Source: JAUIAI01 sp041396585 (lineage in GTDB: Bacteria; Pseudomonadota; Gammaproteobacteria; Burkholderiales; Burkholderiaceae_E). Taken from it: 64,000 nt of DNA. The stretch spans positions 310,001 through 374,000 of the forward strand of contig JAWKYG010000003.1 of NCBI GenBank assembly GCA_041396585.1, read 5' to 3'. Position numbers and translations under genes: made by a program. Under the pieces are notes generated by a model. The model searched no databases. It was given only the letters and a program-made list of their open reading frames with translations, and was not told the DNA's origin. Shown here piece after piece: positions 48,471 through 57,427 of the stretch (its first letter is position 1; each line of letters starts with the position of its first letter).

Positions 48471-49631
48471 ATGACGATGAAGAATCGCTCCTTGTTTGAT
48501 GACCTTCCGATAACACCAGCGCCACTCGTACCGGTTGCCCGCGGGGCGTTGTCGAAAGAACAGAAGGCCTTCGCGGCCCTCATCCGCAAGATCGAGAGTC
48601 GCCGCGCGAGTCTGCTGCAGTGGCGAGAGATTGAAACCAGTTTCAAGCGAAAATATTTCTCCGAGCTTCATCCGCTGCGGGAACGCGCGCGTGAGTTGCA
48701 GATTGCGTTTGCGCAAGCCATGGACCAAGCCCACGGCAGCAAGGGCCTGACCAAGACGGAGCGCCGCAAGTTGTCGGTGTTGATCACGGAGCTAGCCGAA
48801 CAGCTGCTGGAAGAGGCAGATGAGCAGGCGCTGATCGCGCTCTACGACAAGCACAGCGGTTCGAACTATGCTGAAGAACAAGCGGCCGAGCTTACCGAAA
48901 TGAAGGCGATGCTCGAGGATGTGCTGGGCGTCGATCTTGACGATGATTTCGACCCGGCTGCGCCCGACGCATTCATCGAACGCTTGAGCCGCGAAATGCA
49001 GGAGCAAATCCGGGCGGAACAGGAGGCCAAGCAGGCGCGCGCGGCCAAACGCAAGCAAACGGCCAAGAGCCTGGCGCGCGAGGCGCAACGGGAATCCGAT
49101 GCCCAGCGTATGCAGCAATCGATTCGCGATGTGTATCGCGGCCTGGCCGCCGTGCTCCACCCGGACCGCGAGACCGATGATGCCGAGCGTGCCCGTAAGA
49201 CCGAGTTCATGCAGCAGGTCAATCGAGCCTATGCAGATAAGGACTTGTTGCGTCTGCTCGAGTTACAGATGCAGTTTGCACAGATCGATCCGGATCACAT
49301 ATCCCGTCTTGCGCCGCAGCGCCTGAACGACTACCTGAAGATTCTGCGAGACCAGGTTCGCGATCTCGATCGAGAGTTCGAACAGGAACAGCTGAGCTTT
49401 GCCATGGACTTTAGTCTTCCGCCTCCCGGCAGGCGTGGGATGCGAGAGGTCTTGATGCTTCTTGAGGTCGACATCACCACGTGCCGTTCTCACATCGGTC
49501 TGATCGAAGACCAGATGAGCGTGACGCAGGATTTGGCAAGACTCAAGGCCTGGCTGAAAACCGTCAAACTGCAACGCGTCAAACGGCCCCGGCACGATGA
49601 CCCATTCGACTGGGACGACGGCCCGTTTTGA
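48471..49631 (+). CDS. J-domain protein with long charged helical N-terminus
   Basis: A 386-residue soluble protein. The HPD tripeptide that stimulates DnaK ATPase is at 230-232 (YRGLAAVLHPDRETDDAERA), followed by the J-domain helix FMQQVNRAYADKDLLRLLEL. The J domain is thus central, not N-terminal. Residues 25-210 are long charged helices, probably coiled coil (ELAEQLLEEADEQALIALYD, EQEAKQARAAKRKQTAKS). The C-terminal region (270-370) is helical with RDQVRDLDREFEQEQLSFAM. It lies 6 bp after the monooxygenase. It is probably a DnaK co-chaperone; client unknown. Confidence 0.85.
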   Translation: MTMKNRSLFDDLPITPAPLVPVARGALSKEQKAFAALIRKIESRRASLLQWREIETSFKRKYFSELHPLRERARELQIAFAQAMDQAHGSKGLTKTERRKLSVLITELAEQLLEEADEQALIALYDKHSGSNYAEEQAAELTEMKAMLEDVLGVDLDDDFDPAAPDAFIERLSREMQEQIRAEQEAKQARAAKRKQTAKSLAREAQRESDAQRMQQSIRDVYRGLAAVLHPDRETDDAERARKTEFMQQVNRAYADKDLLRLLELQMQFAQIDPDHISRLAPQRLNDYLKILRDQVRDLDREFEQEQLSFAMDFSLPPPGRRGMREVLMLLEVDITTCRSHIGLIEDQMSVTQDLARLKAWLKTVKLQRVKRPRHDDPFDWDDGPF

Positions 49632-49990
49632 TGGTGCGTCGGCCTTGAACGACAAGGTGGCGACTGCATGATCCATTCTTTGCCAAGTCGACCTGCGAGG
49701 CCCCCGTACCACCTGCCGAAGTGCAGGTTGCTCTCATATCTCGCCCGACAATGAAAGCTCTGACAGTGCTCCGGTCCTGCATGCGCTAGAAAACGCCTTG
49801 GCCGCAGGCCGGGCCGAACCGGCGTACGAGCCCGGTGGCCGGATGCGATATGAGAAGATTCCGGCTGCGGGGCTTGGGATGGCTGGGTTCAGGAGTGCTG
49901 TTCTATCCCGGCAAAGTGCGCCAACAAGGGCTCATCGTTCTTGGCCAGCGCAAGGCCCCGGCACTCTCCATTGCGTCAGGAACGCCATCG
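49632..49990. other. 359-bp gap before the ThDP enzyme genes
   Basis: No gene, repeat or clear promoter is seen. Open frames through the gap have no family resemblance. It marks the left edge of the accessory catabolic block. Confidence 0.45.
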
Positions 49991-50527
49991 ATGAATCAAT
50001 CCGAATCCGCCGGCCCCGCCTGGCAGAGGTCCATCTTCAAAGTGCTCAAGCAAGGGGGTGTGCGCCAGATCGCCTATGTGCCCGATGCCGGCCATGCGCA
50101 GGTCATCCGCAGCGCGATCGCCGATCCCGAGATCGAAGATGTCGTGCTGACCACCGAGGAGGAGGGCGTGGCACTGGCCTGCGGCGCCTGGCTCGGCGGC
50201 CAGCGCGCCGTGCTGCTGATGCAAAGCAGCGGCGTGGGCAACTGCGTGAACATGTTTTCGCTGCTGCAATCGGCCGACTTCCCGTTCCTGACCCTGGTGA
50301 CCATGCGCGGCGAATACGCCGAGTTCAATCCCTGGCAGAACCCGATGGGCCGCGCCACCCAGGGCGCGTTCGAGCTGATGGGCATTCGCGTCATGCGCGT
50401 GTCCGATCCGGAGCAGGTCGAGGAAGTGGTCAGTGCCGCCTTCGATGCGGTGTTCATGGCCGGCGAGAAGGTTGCCGTGCTGTTGTCGCAGAATCTGATC
50501 GGCCGCAAGAAATGGGTGAGCAACTGA
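49991..50527 (+). CDS. ThDP-dependent decarboxylase, alpha subunit (sulfopyruvate/phosphonopyruvate decarboxylase-like)
   Basis: A 178-residue protein that matches the pyrimidine-binding half of ThDP enzymes: GGVRQIAYVPDAGHAQVIRS, DVVLTTEEEGVALACGAWLG (with the Glu that activates the cofactor) and LLMQSSGVGNCVNMFSLLQS. Split two-subunit enzymes of this size are typical of sulfopyruvate decarboxylase ComDE and phosphonopyruvate decarboxylases. ATG 49991 was chosen from the conserved beginning. The stop TGA shares one base with the ATG of the beta subunit gene. Substrate unknown: probably a 2-oxoacid. Confidence 0.87.
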   Translation: MNQSESAGPAWQRSIFKVLKQGGVRQIAYVPDAGHAQVIRSAIADPEIEDVVLTTEEEGVALACGAWLGGQRAVLLMQSSGVGNCVNMFSLLQSADFPFLTLVTMRGEYAEFNPWQNPMGRATQGAFELMGIRVMRVSDPEQVEEVVSAAFDAVFMAGEKVAVLLSQNLIGRKKWVSN

Positions 50528-51120
50528 TGAGTGAATCGCAAGTGCGCGGCATGGATCGCCGCCAGTTCGTGGCCCGTCTGCTCACCGGTCTGCCCGAGGC
50601 CCTGGTGATCACCGGCCTGGGTTCTGCTTCCTATGATGTGTTCGCGGCCGGTGATCGGGATCGCAACTATTACCTGTGGGGTGCGATGGGTGGCGCGGTG
50701 CCGATGGGCCTCGGCCTGGCCCTGGCGCAGCCCGGGCAATCGGTGGTCGTGGTCACAGGCGATGGTGAGCAGCTCATGGGCATCGGCAGCCTGGCCACCG
50801 TGGCCGTCAAACAGCCCCGCAATCTGTCGATCATCGTGCTCGACAACGGCCACTTCGGCGAAACCGGCATGCAGCGCAGCCACACCGGCCAGGGCATGGA
50901 TCTGGTGGCTGTGGCCAGGGGCTGCGGCATCGCGCAGGCCGAGGCCGTCGAGCGTATCGATGACTGCGAGCGGATTGCGGCCTGGGCGCGCGAGCGCAAG
51001 GGGCCGCAGTTCGTCCAGGCGTTGATCGGTGCCGACAATCCGCCGCGTGCCCTTCCGCCACGAGACGGGCCCTATGTGAAGAACCGGCTGCGCGGGGCAC
51101 TGGGGCTGACGCCGTTCTGA
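50527..51120 (+). CDS. ThDP-dependent decarboxylase, beta subunit (sulfopyruvate decarboxylase-like)
   Basis: A 197-residue protein carrying the pyrophosphate/metal half of the same enzyme. The ThDP motif begins VTGDGEQLMGIGSLATVAVK and ends VLDNGHFGETG, the GDG-x-N pattern. NYYLWGAMGGAVPMGLGLAL is characteristic of the ComE/phosphonopyruvate decarboxylase beta region. The one-base TGATG overlap with the alpha gene implies stoichiometric coupled synthesis. Together they should decarboxylate a 2-oxoacid to an aldehyde; sulfopyruvate is one candidate, not demonstrated. Confidence 0.88.
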   Translation: MSESQVRGMDRRQFVARLLTGLPEALVITGLGSASYDVFAAGDRDRNYYLWGAMGGAVPMGLGLALAQPGQSVVVVTGDGEQLMGIGSLATVAVKQPRNLSIIVLDNGHFGETGMQRSHTGQGMDLVAVARGCGIAQAEAVERIDDCERIAAWARERKGPQFVQALIGADNPPRALPPRDGPYVKNRLRGALGLTPF

Positions 51121-51134
51121 GTTTCAAGGCGCTT

Positions 51135-51354
51135 TGGCTGAGCCAGTCTGGTGATGTGATCGTGGTGGATGCTGGCGGCGATACGAATGTACCGGTCTGT
51201 GGCGCTGCCGGGTGTGACGGTGGTGCCGCTGGCAACGGCGGAAGAAATCATCAGCCTGGCACAGGAGCAGGGCGAATGACAGGCGGAGACCCGCGAATGG
51301 GTGGCCCAGGGCAAAACCGTCGAGGAACTGCTCAATGAGTTCGGCCGCATCTGA
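51135..51354 (+). pseudogene. RraA-family aldolase remnant (HMG/CHA aldolase-like)
   Basis: Two pieces survive. SGDVIVVDAGGDTNVPVCG matches the middle of RraA/HMG-aldolase proteins, and after a frame change GVTVVPLATAEEIISLAQEQ and QAETREWVAQGKTVEELLNE match the C-terminal helix. The approximately 70 residues that normally separate these pieces are missing, and an in-frame TGA lies at 51277-51279. The full N-terminus is absent. This is genuine decay rather than a sequencing slip. It fits the catabolic block, where HMG/CHA aldolases accompany sugar-acid genes. Confidence 0.65.
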
Positions 51355-52249
51355 ACCGGTGCTGATCGGTCTGGACTGGGGCACGTCCTCGGCCCGGGCC
51401 TATCTGATCGGCGGCCATGGTGACGTTCTGGACAGCGTGTCTACCGGTCGGGGCATCATGCAGATCGTCGGGCGTGAGTTCGAGTCTGCATGTGGCGAAC
51501 TCCTGGCGCGCTGGCGGGATCTGCTTGGCATGCCGGTCGTGGCCTCGGGCATGATCACCAGCCGCCAGGGCTGGATCGAGACGCCATACCTGCCGTTGCC
51601 CGCCGGCAGCGACGCGCTGGCCCACGCGCTCGTTGCGCATCGCACGGCATCGGGAATCGAGCTGCACTTCGTCGGCGGTCTGGTCACGCAAGCGAATGGC
51701 GCCTGATGTGATTCGCGGCGAGGAGACCCAGATCGTCGGGGCGGTGGCCGCCGGCCTTGGCGACGGCGTTCGGTGATGCCGGGCACCCACAGCAAGTGGC
51801 TGGCTGTGGCGGCGGCAAAATCATCGCCTTCAAGACCTACATGACCGGCGAGGTCTTCGCGGCACTGTCCAAACATACGATTCTTGGCAAGATGATGCGT
51901 CCGGGGCCATTTCATGGCGGGGGGTTCAGCCAGGGTCTCGAGTCCGGCCGCCAGGCGGGCAGCGATCTGCTCCATCGCCTGTTTCATGCGCACACTGCCA
52001 CTGTTGAGCGAGATGCCCGAGGAAATGACATCCGATTTTCTGTCCGGCCTGCTGATCGGGGCCGAGGTCGCCGCGGGCGCGGCAGGGCTACCCCTTGCCA
52101 GTGAGATCACGATCGTCGGGCGCGGCGATCTCGCCGAACGCCATGGCCTGGCGCTCGCCCAGGCGGGGCTGACCGCCCGCCAGGCGCCCGACGATGTGGT
52201 CGCGCTCGGTCACTTGCAGATCGCGCGATCGGCGGGACTGGTCTCATGA
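51335..52249 (+). pseudogene. dgoK: 2-dehydro-3-deoxygalactonokinase DgoK, several frameshifts
   Basis: The N-terminal piece begins VLIGLDWGTSSARAYLIGG, the phosphate-binding start of DgoK, with VVASGMITSRQGWIETPYLP. After a break near 51704 come VIRGEETQIVGAVAAGLGDG and PGTHSKWLAVA; after others GGKIIAFKTYMTGEVFAALS and finally LSGLLIGAEVAAGAAGLPLA to the stop at 52249. Breaks lie near 51704, 51772, 51810 and 51990. The rebuilt length of about 300 residues fits the family. It phosphorylates 2-dehydro-3-deoxy-D-galactonate for the aldolase that follows. Start ATG 51335 lies inside the RraA remnant; the stop overlaps dgoA by 4 bp. Confidence 0.78.
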
Positions 52250-52868
52250 GCCGCCGGGATCAAGCATTCGCCGAGCTGCCGTTGATCGCAATCCTGCGTG
52301 GCCTGCAGCCGGAAAGAGCCCTCGAGGTGACAGATGTCCTCGAGCAGGCCGGGTTCAGAATCATCGAGGTCCTGTTGACTCCGCCGGATCCGCTGCGGTC
52401 GATCGGTCCATGGCCGCCCGCTTCGGCGATCGGCTCATCATCGGCGCCGGTACGGTTTTGACCGTCGATGAAGTCGATGACGTCGTCCGTGCGGGCGGGC
52501 AGCTCGTGGTGGCGCCGAACCTGAACCCCGCTGTGGGCGCCAGGGCGATCGCCCACGGTGCTCTCTGGTGCCCTGGCGTGATGACGCCGACCGAGGCGTT
52601 TCAGGCCTTGGATCAAGGCGCTAGTGCGCTGAAGTTCTTTCCGGCAGAGCTGGTCTCTCCGAAGGCCATCGGCGCGCTGCGCGCCGTGTTGCCAGAGTCG
52701 ACCGCGATCATCGTTGTCGGAGGCATCACGCCCGACACGATCGAACCGTATCGACGAGCGGGCGCCCGCGGTTTCGGGCTGGGTTCGGCGCTGTTCAAGC
52801 CCGGGTATTCGCTGTCGGAAATCGCCGAACGCGCTGCCGCCTTCGTTGCGGCGTACGCTCGTTGCTGA
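52246..52868 (+). CDS. dgoA: 2-dehydro-3-deoxy-6-phosphogalactonate aldolase DgoA, one frameshift
   Basis: A KDPG/KDPGal-type class I aldolase of about 207 residues. LPLIAILRGLQPERALEVTD is the family opening, then, after a one-base loss near 52405, MAARFGDRLIIGAGTVLTVD, VVAPNLNPAVG, CPGVMTPTEAFQAL and GASALKFFPAE, whose Lys forms the Schiff base. The active-site Glu lies in RGLQPERA. The product would be pyruvate and glyceraldehyde 3-phosphate. It starts at ATG 52246, overlapping dgoK by 4 bp. Confidence 0.83.
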
Positions 52869-53156
52869 TCCGCGCGATAGTGCTCGTCCAGGTTCTCATT
52901 CTCCAGGCGTCATCGATCGCGTAGTCGTCGCCAGAGGTTGGACTACGGCGCACGTGCAGTCCCGACGGCCAAGAGCGAGGCCGCATAGGCGGTCGCCGCA
53001 CCACGAGGTGATGCGCATCCCGGTCGCGGCCTGATCGCCCAGTGATCGTCCTCGATATGCGACGTATCTCCGAAACCGCCGAAGAGCGGGGAGTCCGGCT
53101 GAAATCGGGTATGCGTCGGGCTTCGAGCCCCGTGATCGATCTTGCGAGGCCGCACC

Positions 53157-54055
53157 ATGGAAACCATCAACATTCAGTTCACGCTGTTTTCGGCGTTCTA
53201 CTCGCCCCCTCATCTCGACGATGTCGGGTGGTTTCCTCGCAGGCCGAGGGCTGATCCGAAGTGGCTTCTCCGTTGCACCGCCCGGTGGCTCCGCGATCGA
53301 TGCGCTCAAGGATGGCAGCGCGCATGTCGTGCAATCGGCATTGAGCCAGGGTTTCACTTCGCTGAACCAGGGTGAGACACCCTTCGCCGTGCATTTCGCG
53401 CAGGTCAATGAGATGGATGGTTTTTTCCCACCGGTCGCCAGGCCGATCCGGATTTCTCGTGGTCCAAGCTCGAGGGTGCTGAGGTGGTGATGTTCGGTGG
53501 CGGCAGCCGCTGGCCATGTTCAAGTACGGCTCGCCACCGCGCCGGCATCGACTTCCTCCAAGATCCGGGCGCTGGATCACCATGGGCGGGGCCGCCGCAA
53601 TCGATCAGGCGTTCCGCGCGGGGCAGGGGCAGCATGTGCAGCAACAGGGGCCGTATCCGCAGCAACTGCAGGCGGACGGTGTGGGCCATGTGGTGGCCCA
53701 GGTGGGCCCGCAGATCGGGCCGTGCGGTTTCTCGAGTCTGGCGGCCTCGCGCGAATGGCTTGACTCGGATATGGCCAGGGCCTTCATGCGTGCCTATCGC
53801 AAGACGCGTCAGTACATGAACGACACGCCGGCGGCGGAGATCGCGCGCGCCGAGAAGTCTTATTTCCCGGATGTCGATGAGCCGGTGCTCGCCGATTGCA
53901 TCGCCACCTATCAGCGGCTCGGTTGCTGGACACCGCATGCCGAGATCACGCAGGCGGCCTTTGAACGCACGCTGGACATCTACGAGTTCAACGGCTTGCT
54001 GAAGGCCCGATACGCCTACGACCAAGTGTGTGCACTGCCCCCAGGGGATCGTTAG
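53157..54055 (+). pseudogene. NMT1/THI5-like substrate-binding protein, at least five frameshifts
   Basis: From ATG 53157 the sequence reads METINIQFTLFSAFYSP, then STMSGGFLAGRGLIRSGFSV, GGSAIDALKDGSAHVVQSAL, PFAVHFAQVNEMDGFF, GRQADPDFSWSKLEGAEVVM, AMFKYG and GIDFLQDPGAG in alternating frames. From about 53590 one frame runs to the stop (QAFRAGQGQHVQQQGPYPQQ, SREWLDSDMARAFMRAYRKT, YDQVCALPPGDR). The order of elements matches SsuA/THI5-like binding proteins. No signal peptide precedes METINIQF, which fits the cytoplasmic THI5-like subgroup better than a periplasmic ABC component; no permease or ATPase gene is adjacent. Ligand unknown. Confidence 0.65.
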
Positions 54056-54206
54056 GACGATCAGGTCTCTCGCGTCGGGCGCCGCCTGGCCGAGACGGCG
54101 CCGATGAATCATGCCCGGCATGCCGCCGCGCATGCGCTCGGCACGAATGCGCGAGTCCGATGTATGCAAGCGCTGAGAGCCATGCGCCAGTTTGCCTGCG
54201 CGATGG

Positions 54207-55250
54207 TCAGCGACCCTGCAGGCGGGCCGACAGACGAGCTGCCACCCGCGGCCAGACCTCTGGATTCACGACATGCGGTGGACGTCGCCCGGCGGCGAGT
54301 TCGAGAAGCTGGGTCGCCGCGCTTTCGGCCACGCTGCGGCGCCCCTCATGCGAGACGCCCGCCGTGTGATAGGTGGCCACGACATTGGGCAGCGCAAGCA
54401 GCGGATGATCGAGCGGCGGCGGCTCGGGTTCCCAGACATCGAGCCCGGCACCGGCCAGGTGGCCCGCGCTGAGAGCGCGCGCCAGGGCGGCCTCATCGTG
54501 AATGCCGCCACGCGCGGTGCTGATGAAGATTGCGCCCGGCTTCATGTCCGTGAAGCGCCGTTCGTCGAACATGCCCAGCGTGCTTGGATCGCGCGGGCAG
54601 TGCAGCGAGACAATGTCGGATTCGGCGACGATCGTGTCTAGCGACGCCGGTTCCGCACCGCGCGCGCGAATCTCCGCATCGGCCACGAACGGGTCGACGG
54701 CCAGCACGCGCATGCCGAAGGCGGCGGCCAGCCGCGCGGTCGCGCTGCCTGCGTGGCCGATGCCCACCAGGCCGAGCGTCTTGCCGCCGATGTCATGGCC
54801 CATCAGTGCCTCGCGCGCGAAGCCACGCTCCTGGCGCATCTTGCGATCGGATTCGGCGATTCGCCGCGAGACGGCAAGCATCAGGCCGATGCTCATCTCG
54901 GCCACCGATCTGGCGTTGCCGCCTGCCTGATTGAGCACCAGGACACCCGCATCGGTACAGGCCGGCACATCGATGGTGTCGTAGCCCGCGCCGGCGCTGG
55001 ACACGCAGATCAGCCCCGGGCAGCGGGCCAGCAATGCCTTGCCGACATGGAACTGGCGCGGCAGTTCATCCTTGGCCGCGGAGGCCTGGTATATCTCGCT
55101 GGCTGTGAGCATCTGCCAGGCCTGCTCATCCGCGCCGTGGGTTGCCGCGATTTGCAGCGCGAGGCCGCTCGCCGCACGAATGCGCTCATCGAAAACCGGA
55201 TGCAGCCAGAGGTCGAATCGGGCGACACGCAATGATGGCTGGGTACTCAT
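54207..55250 (-). CDS. D-2-hydroxyacid dehydrogenase (NAD-dependent)
   Basis: A 347-residue D-isomer-specific 2-hydroxyacid dehydrogenase. VSSAGAGYDTIDVPACTDAG and GGNARSVAEMSIGLMLAVSR match the substrate domain; LGLVGIGHAGSATARLAAAF is the Rossmann loop; STARGGIHDEAALARALSAG and GLDVWEPEPPPLDHPLLALP carry the catalytic Arg/Glu region; YHTAGVSHEGRRS holds the catalytic His. ATG 55250 begins MSTQPSLRVARFD. It is convergent with the substrate-binding-protein gene and could reduce the oxo- or hydroxyacid handled by the 50-54 kb block. Confidence 0.92.
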   Translation of the reverse strand: MSTQPSLRVARFDLWLHPVFDERIRAASGLALQIAATHGADEQAWQMLTASEIYQASAAKDELPRQFHVGKALLARCPGLICVSSAGAGYDTIDVPACTDAGVLVLNQAGGNARSVAEMSIGLMLAVSRRIAESDRKMRQERGFAREALMGHDIGGKTLGLVGIGHAGSATARLAAAFGMRVLAVDPFVADAEIRARGAEPASLDTIVAESDIVSLHCPRDPSTLGMFDERRFTDMKPGAIFISTARGGIHDEAALARALSAGHLAGAGLDVWEPEPPPLDHPLLALPNVVATYHTAGVSHEGRRSVAESAATQLLELAAGRRPPHVVNPEVWPRVAARLSARLQGR

Positions 55251-55263
55251 GGGCAGACTCCGC

Positions 55264-55446
55264 TCAAGCAGTTGGCCGGCCGCCGTCTCGCAGACCGTCG
55301 CGACCGCAGATCGTCTGGGTGACGCTCGCCGCTTGCGCGGTCGCGTCGGGCAGTGCACAGGCACGCTTGGTCTTGTCGCCACGTGCGATGCCACCAAATG
55401 GCACGGCGGCGACAAGCACAGCGACGGTCAGAGGTCGAATCGGCAT
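55264..55446 (-). CDS. Possible small exported protein
   Basis: A 60-residue frame beginning MPIRPLTVAVLVAAVPFGGI, which looks like a signal peptide, followed by a short polar tail with two Cys (KRACALPDATAQ, TQTICGRDG). It ends 13 bp before the hydroxyacid dehydrogenase start and could be co-transcribed. No family was recognised; it may be chance. Confidence 0.3.
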   Translation of the reverse strand: MPIRPLTVAVLVAAVPFGGIARGDKTKRACALPDATAQAASVTQTICGRDGLRDGGRPTA

Positions 55447-55597
55447 CGCTGCAAGCTCCGAAGCAATGCCCGTGGAAAGCTTCGCCGATGACGATACTCG
55501 ATCGCGCGTGTCCGTGCCAGCAGGCGGTTGCACACTGGGGATAGACTGCGGGTTCGCGCTGCGTTCATTCGACAGACCGACACCGGAGCCGTTCTTC

Positions 55598-56662
55598 ATG
55601 GCGCCCACCCGCCAGCATGCCCACGAGCATGCCGATCACCATCAGCATCACCATGACCACGGCCAGAGCCACGGCCATGCCGGCCATCATCATCATGCCC
55701 ATCTCGACCCGGGCAGTGGTGATCGCCGGGTCTGGCTCGCGATCTGGGCCAATGGTTTGCTCACCGTGGCGCAGATCATCGGCGGCATCGTCTCCGGCAG
55801 CCTGGCCTTGATTGCCGATGCGGTCCACAACCTGTCGGACATGGGTGCTCTGATCATCGCCTTCGTGGCGCGCCGGGTGGCCCGCCGCCCGGCCGATGAA
55901 GCGATGACCTTCGGCTATGGCCGCATCGAACTGGTGGCCGCGCTGATCAACTACACGTCACTGATCCTGATCGGGTTGTACCTGGTCGTCGAAGGGGTGC
56001 AGCGCCTGATCGACCCGCCCGAGGTGGCCGGCTGGGCGGTGGTGGTGCTGGCGACCATTGCCTTGATCATCGATGCGCTGACGGCCGTGCTCACGGCCCG
56101 GCTGCAAAAGGACAGCGCCAACATGCGGGCCATGTTCCTGCATAACCTGAGCGATGCCCTGGCCTCGGTCGCAGTGGTGATCGGCGGTGTGCTGATCCTG
56201 CTGTTCGATCTGCGGGTGATCGATCCGATCATCACGATCGCGATCGCCGTGTATATCGTCTGGCTGGCGGTGCGCGAGATCGGCGGGCCGGTGCGCATCC
56301 TGATGCTGGGCAGCCCGGCACATATCGACAATGACCGGGTCGTGGCCAGGCTGCGTCAGATCGATCATGTCGTCGACATCCATCATCTGCACTTCTGGCA
56401 TATGCATGAGCACCTGACCGGGCTGGACTGTCACGTGGTCCTCAGCGACACCGGATGGCAGTGCCAGGAGGGCGTGAAGATCCAGATCAAGACCGCGCTT
56501 TCCGAACACTTCGGGATCCGCCACTCCACGCTCGAGTTCGAACACGAGGCGCGCGCCCATGTGGGCATGGCACTGTACGGCTGCGGCGATGGCCACGGGC
56601 TGGTCGCGGCGGCACGGGAACCTCTCATCGGGTCCAAGCCGTCGGCGTCGGGGCACCTGTAA
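55598..56662 (+). CDS. Cation diffusion facilitator (zinc/cobalt/cadmium exporter, CzcD/ZitB-like)
   Basis: A 354-residue CDF transporter. The first 35 residues are His-rich (HEHADHHQHHHDHGQSHGHA), a metal-binding tail. Six helices follow from about residue 47. The transport-site residues lie in ALIADAVHNLSDMGALIIAF (TM2, HxxxD) and MFLHNLSDALASVAVVIGG (TM5, HxxxD). The C-terminal cytoplasmic domain has HHLHFWHMHEHLTGLDCHVV. It should export zinc or a similar divalent metal by proton exchange. ATG 55598 is the first Met before the His-rich tail. It opens the metal-handling block. Confidence 0.93.
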   Translation: MAPTRQHAHEHADHHQHHHDHGQSHGHAGHHHHAHLDPGSGDRRVWLAIWANGLLTVAQIIGGIVSGSLALIADAVHNLSDMGALIIAFVARRVARRPADEAMTFGYGRIELVAALINYTSLILIGLYLVVEGVQRLIDPPEVAGWAVVVLATIALIIDALTAVLTARLQKDSANMRAMFLHNLSDALASVAVVIGGVLILLFDLRVIDPIITIAIAVYIVWLAVREIGGPVRILMLGSPAHIDNDRVVARLRQIDHVVDIHHLHFWHMHEHLTGLDCHVVLSDTGWQCQEGVKIQIKTALSEHFGIRHSTLEFEHEARAHVGMALYGCGDGHGLVAAAREPLIGSKPSASGHL

Positions 56663-56770
56663 GGGCGAGACGCGCGACCGGACGGATCCGTGTGCGGTGC
56701 GCTTTGGTGGATAATGGTCGTGCAATAGTCCGGTGCCTCATGGGCTCATCGGATCCCAAGATCCGCGCCC

Positions 56771-57178
56771 ATGAAACACTGCCGTCTCAACCGAGTCCTG
56801 GCGATGTCCGAGTCCGACCATTCATCGAGCCCGTTCGAGCGATTCCGGCGCATGCTGGCCATCGTCTCGCTGGTGGTGTTCGTCGGTCATTTTGTCGGCA
56901 TCGGGCCGTACGCGCAGACCGCACGCGCGGCGGGCCAGGCCGGGCACCACCAGGCCCTGCCCGCGCACGCGCACCACCAGACCCTGCCTGCGCCATCGTC
57001 TGTGCACACCGCGCACCATGGCCATGACGGCGCGGCCCATGCCGGCCATGCTCGGGCCGAGGCCTCGTTGGCCCATCCGCCTGGGGTCATGCCAGCGGTC
57101 GGTGCGCCCGCGTCCACGGACGATCACGCCCATCTGTCCTGTGAAAAGGCTGCGGGCAGGCGGCCGTTCTGTTCCTGA
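56771..57178 (+). CDS. His-rich single-helix protein, metal-resistance associated
   Basis: A 135-residue protein with one hydrophobic helix (FRRMLAIVSLVVFVGHFVGI, about residues 25-45) and a His-rich tail: HHQALPAHAHHQTL, HTAHHGHDGAAHAGHA and TDDHAHLSCEKA. The layout suggests an inner-membrane-anchored or exported metal-binding protein. It resembles no family known to me. Position between a CDF exporter and copper genes supports a metal-buffering role. A shorter start at the in-frame ATG 56804 is possible. Confidence 0.6.
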   Translation: MKHCRLNRVLAMSESDHSSSPFERFRRMLAIVSLVVFVGHFVGIGPYAQTARAAGQAGHHQALPAHAHHQTLPAPSSVHTAHHGHDGAAHAGHARAEASLAHPPGVMPAVGAPASTDDHAHLSCEKAAGRRPFCS

Positions 57179-57427
57179 GTCCCCGCTTCGGCGCCGCCCG
57201 CCTGCGCCATGAGGTGCCGGTGATCTCCCCGGGCCGATATCGGGGCCCGTCTCTGTCGCCGCCCCGGCGCCCGCCAAGAGCCTGACCCGCCGAGTGGATC
57301 GCCCGGCGCCACGCCCTGCCTGAGTCGGGCCGGGCGGTCGTCGGGCAAACCGGCTCCGCACGCGGCTGCCAGTCTGGCCGGCCTGCGCGCCCACGAGCAA
57401 TCCCCACGACGGAGTTCATGAGCTTCC

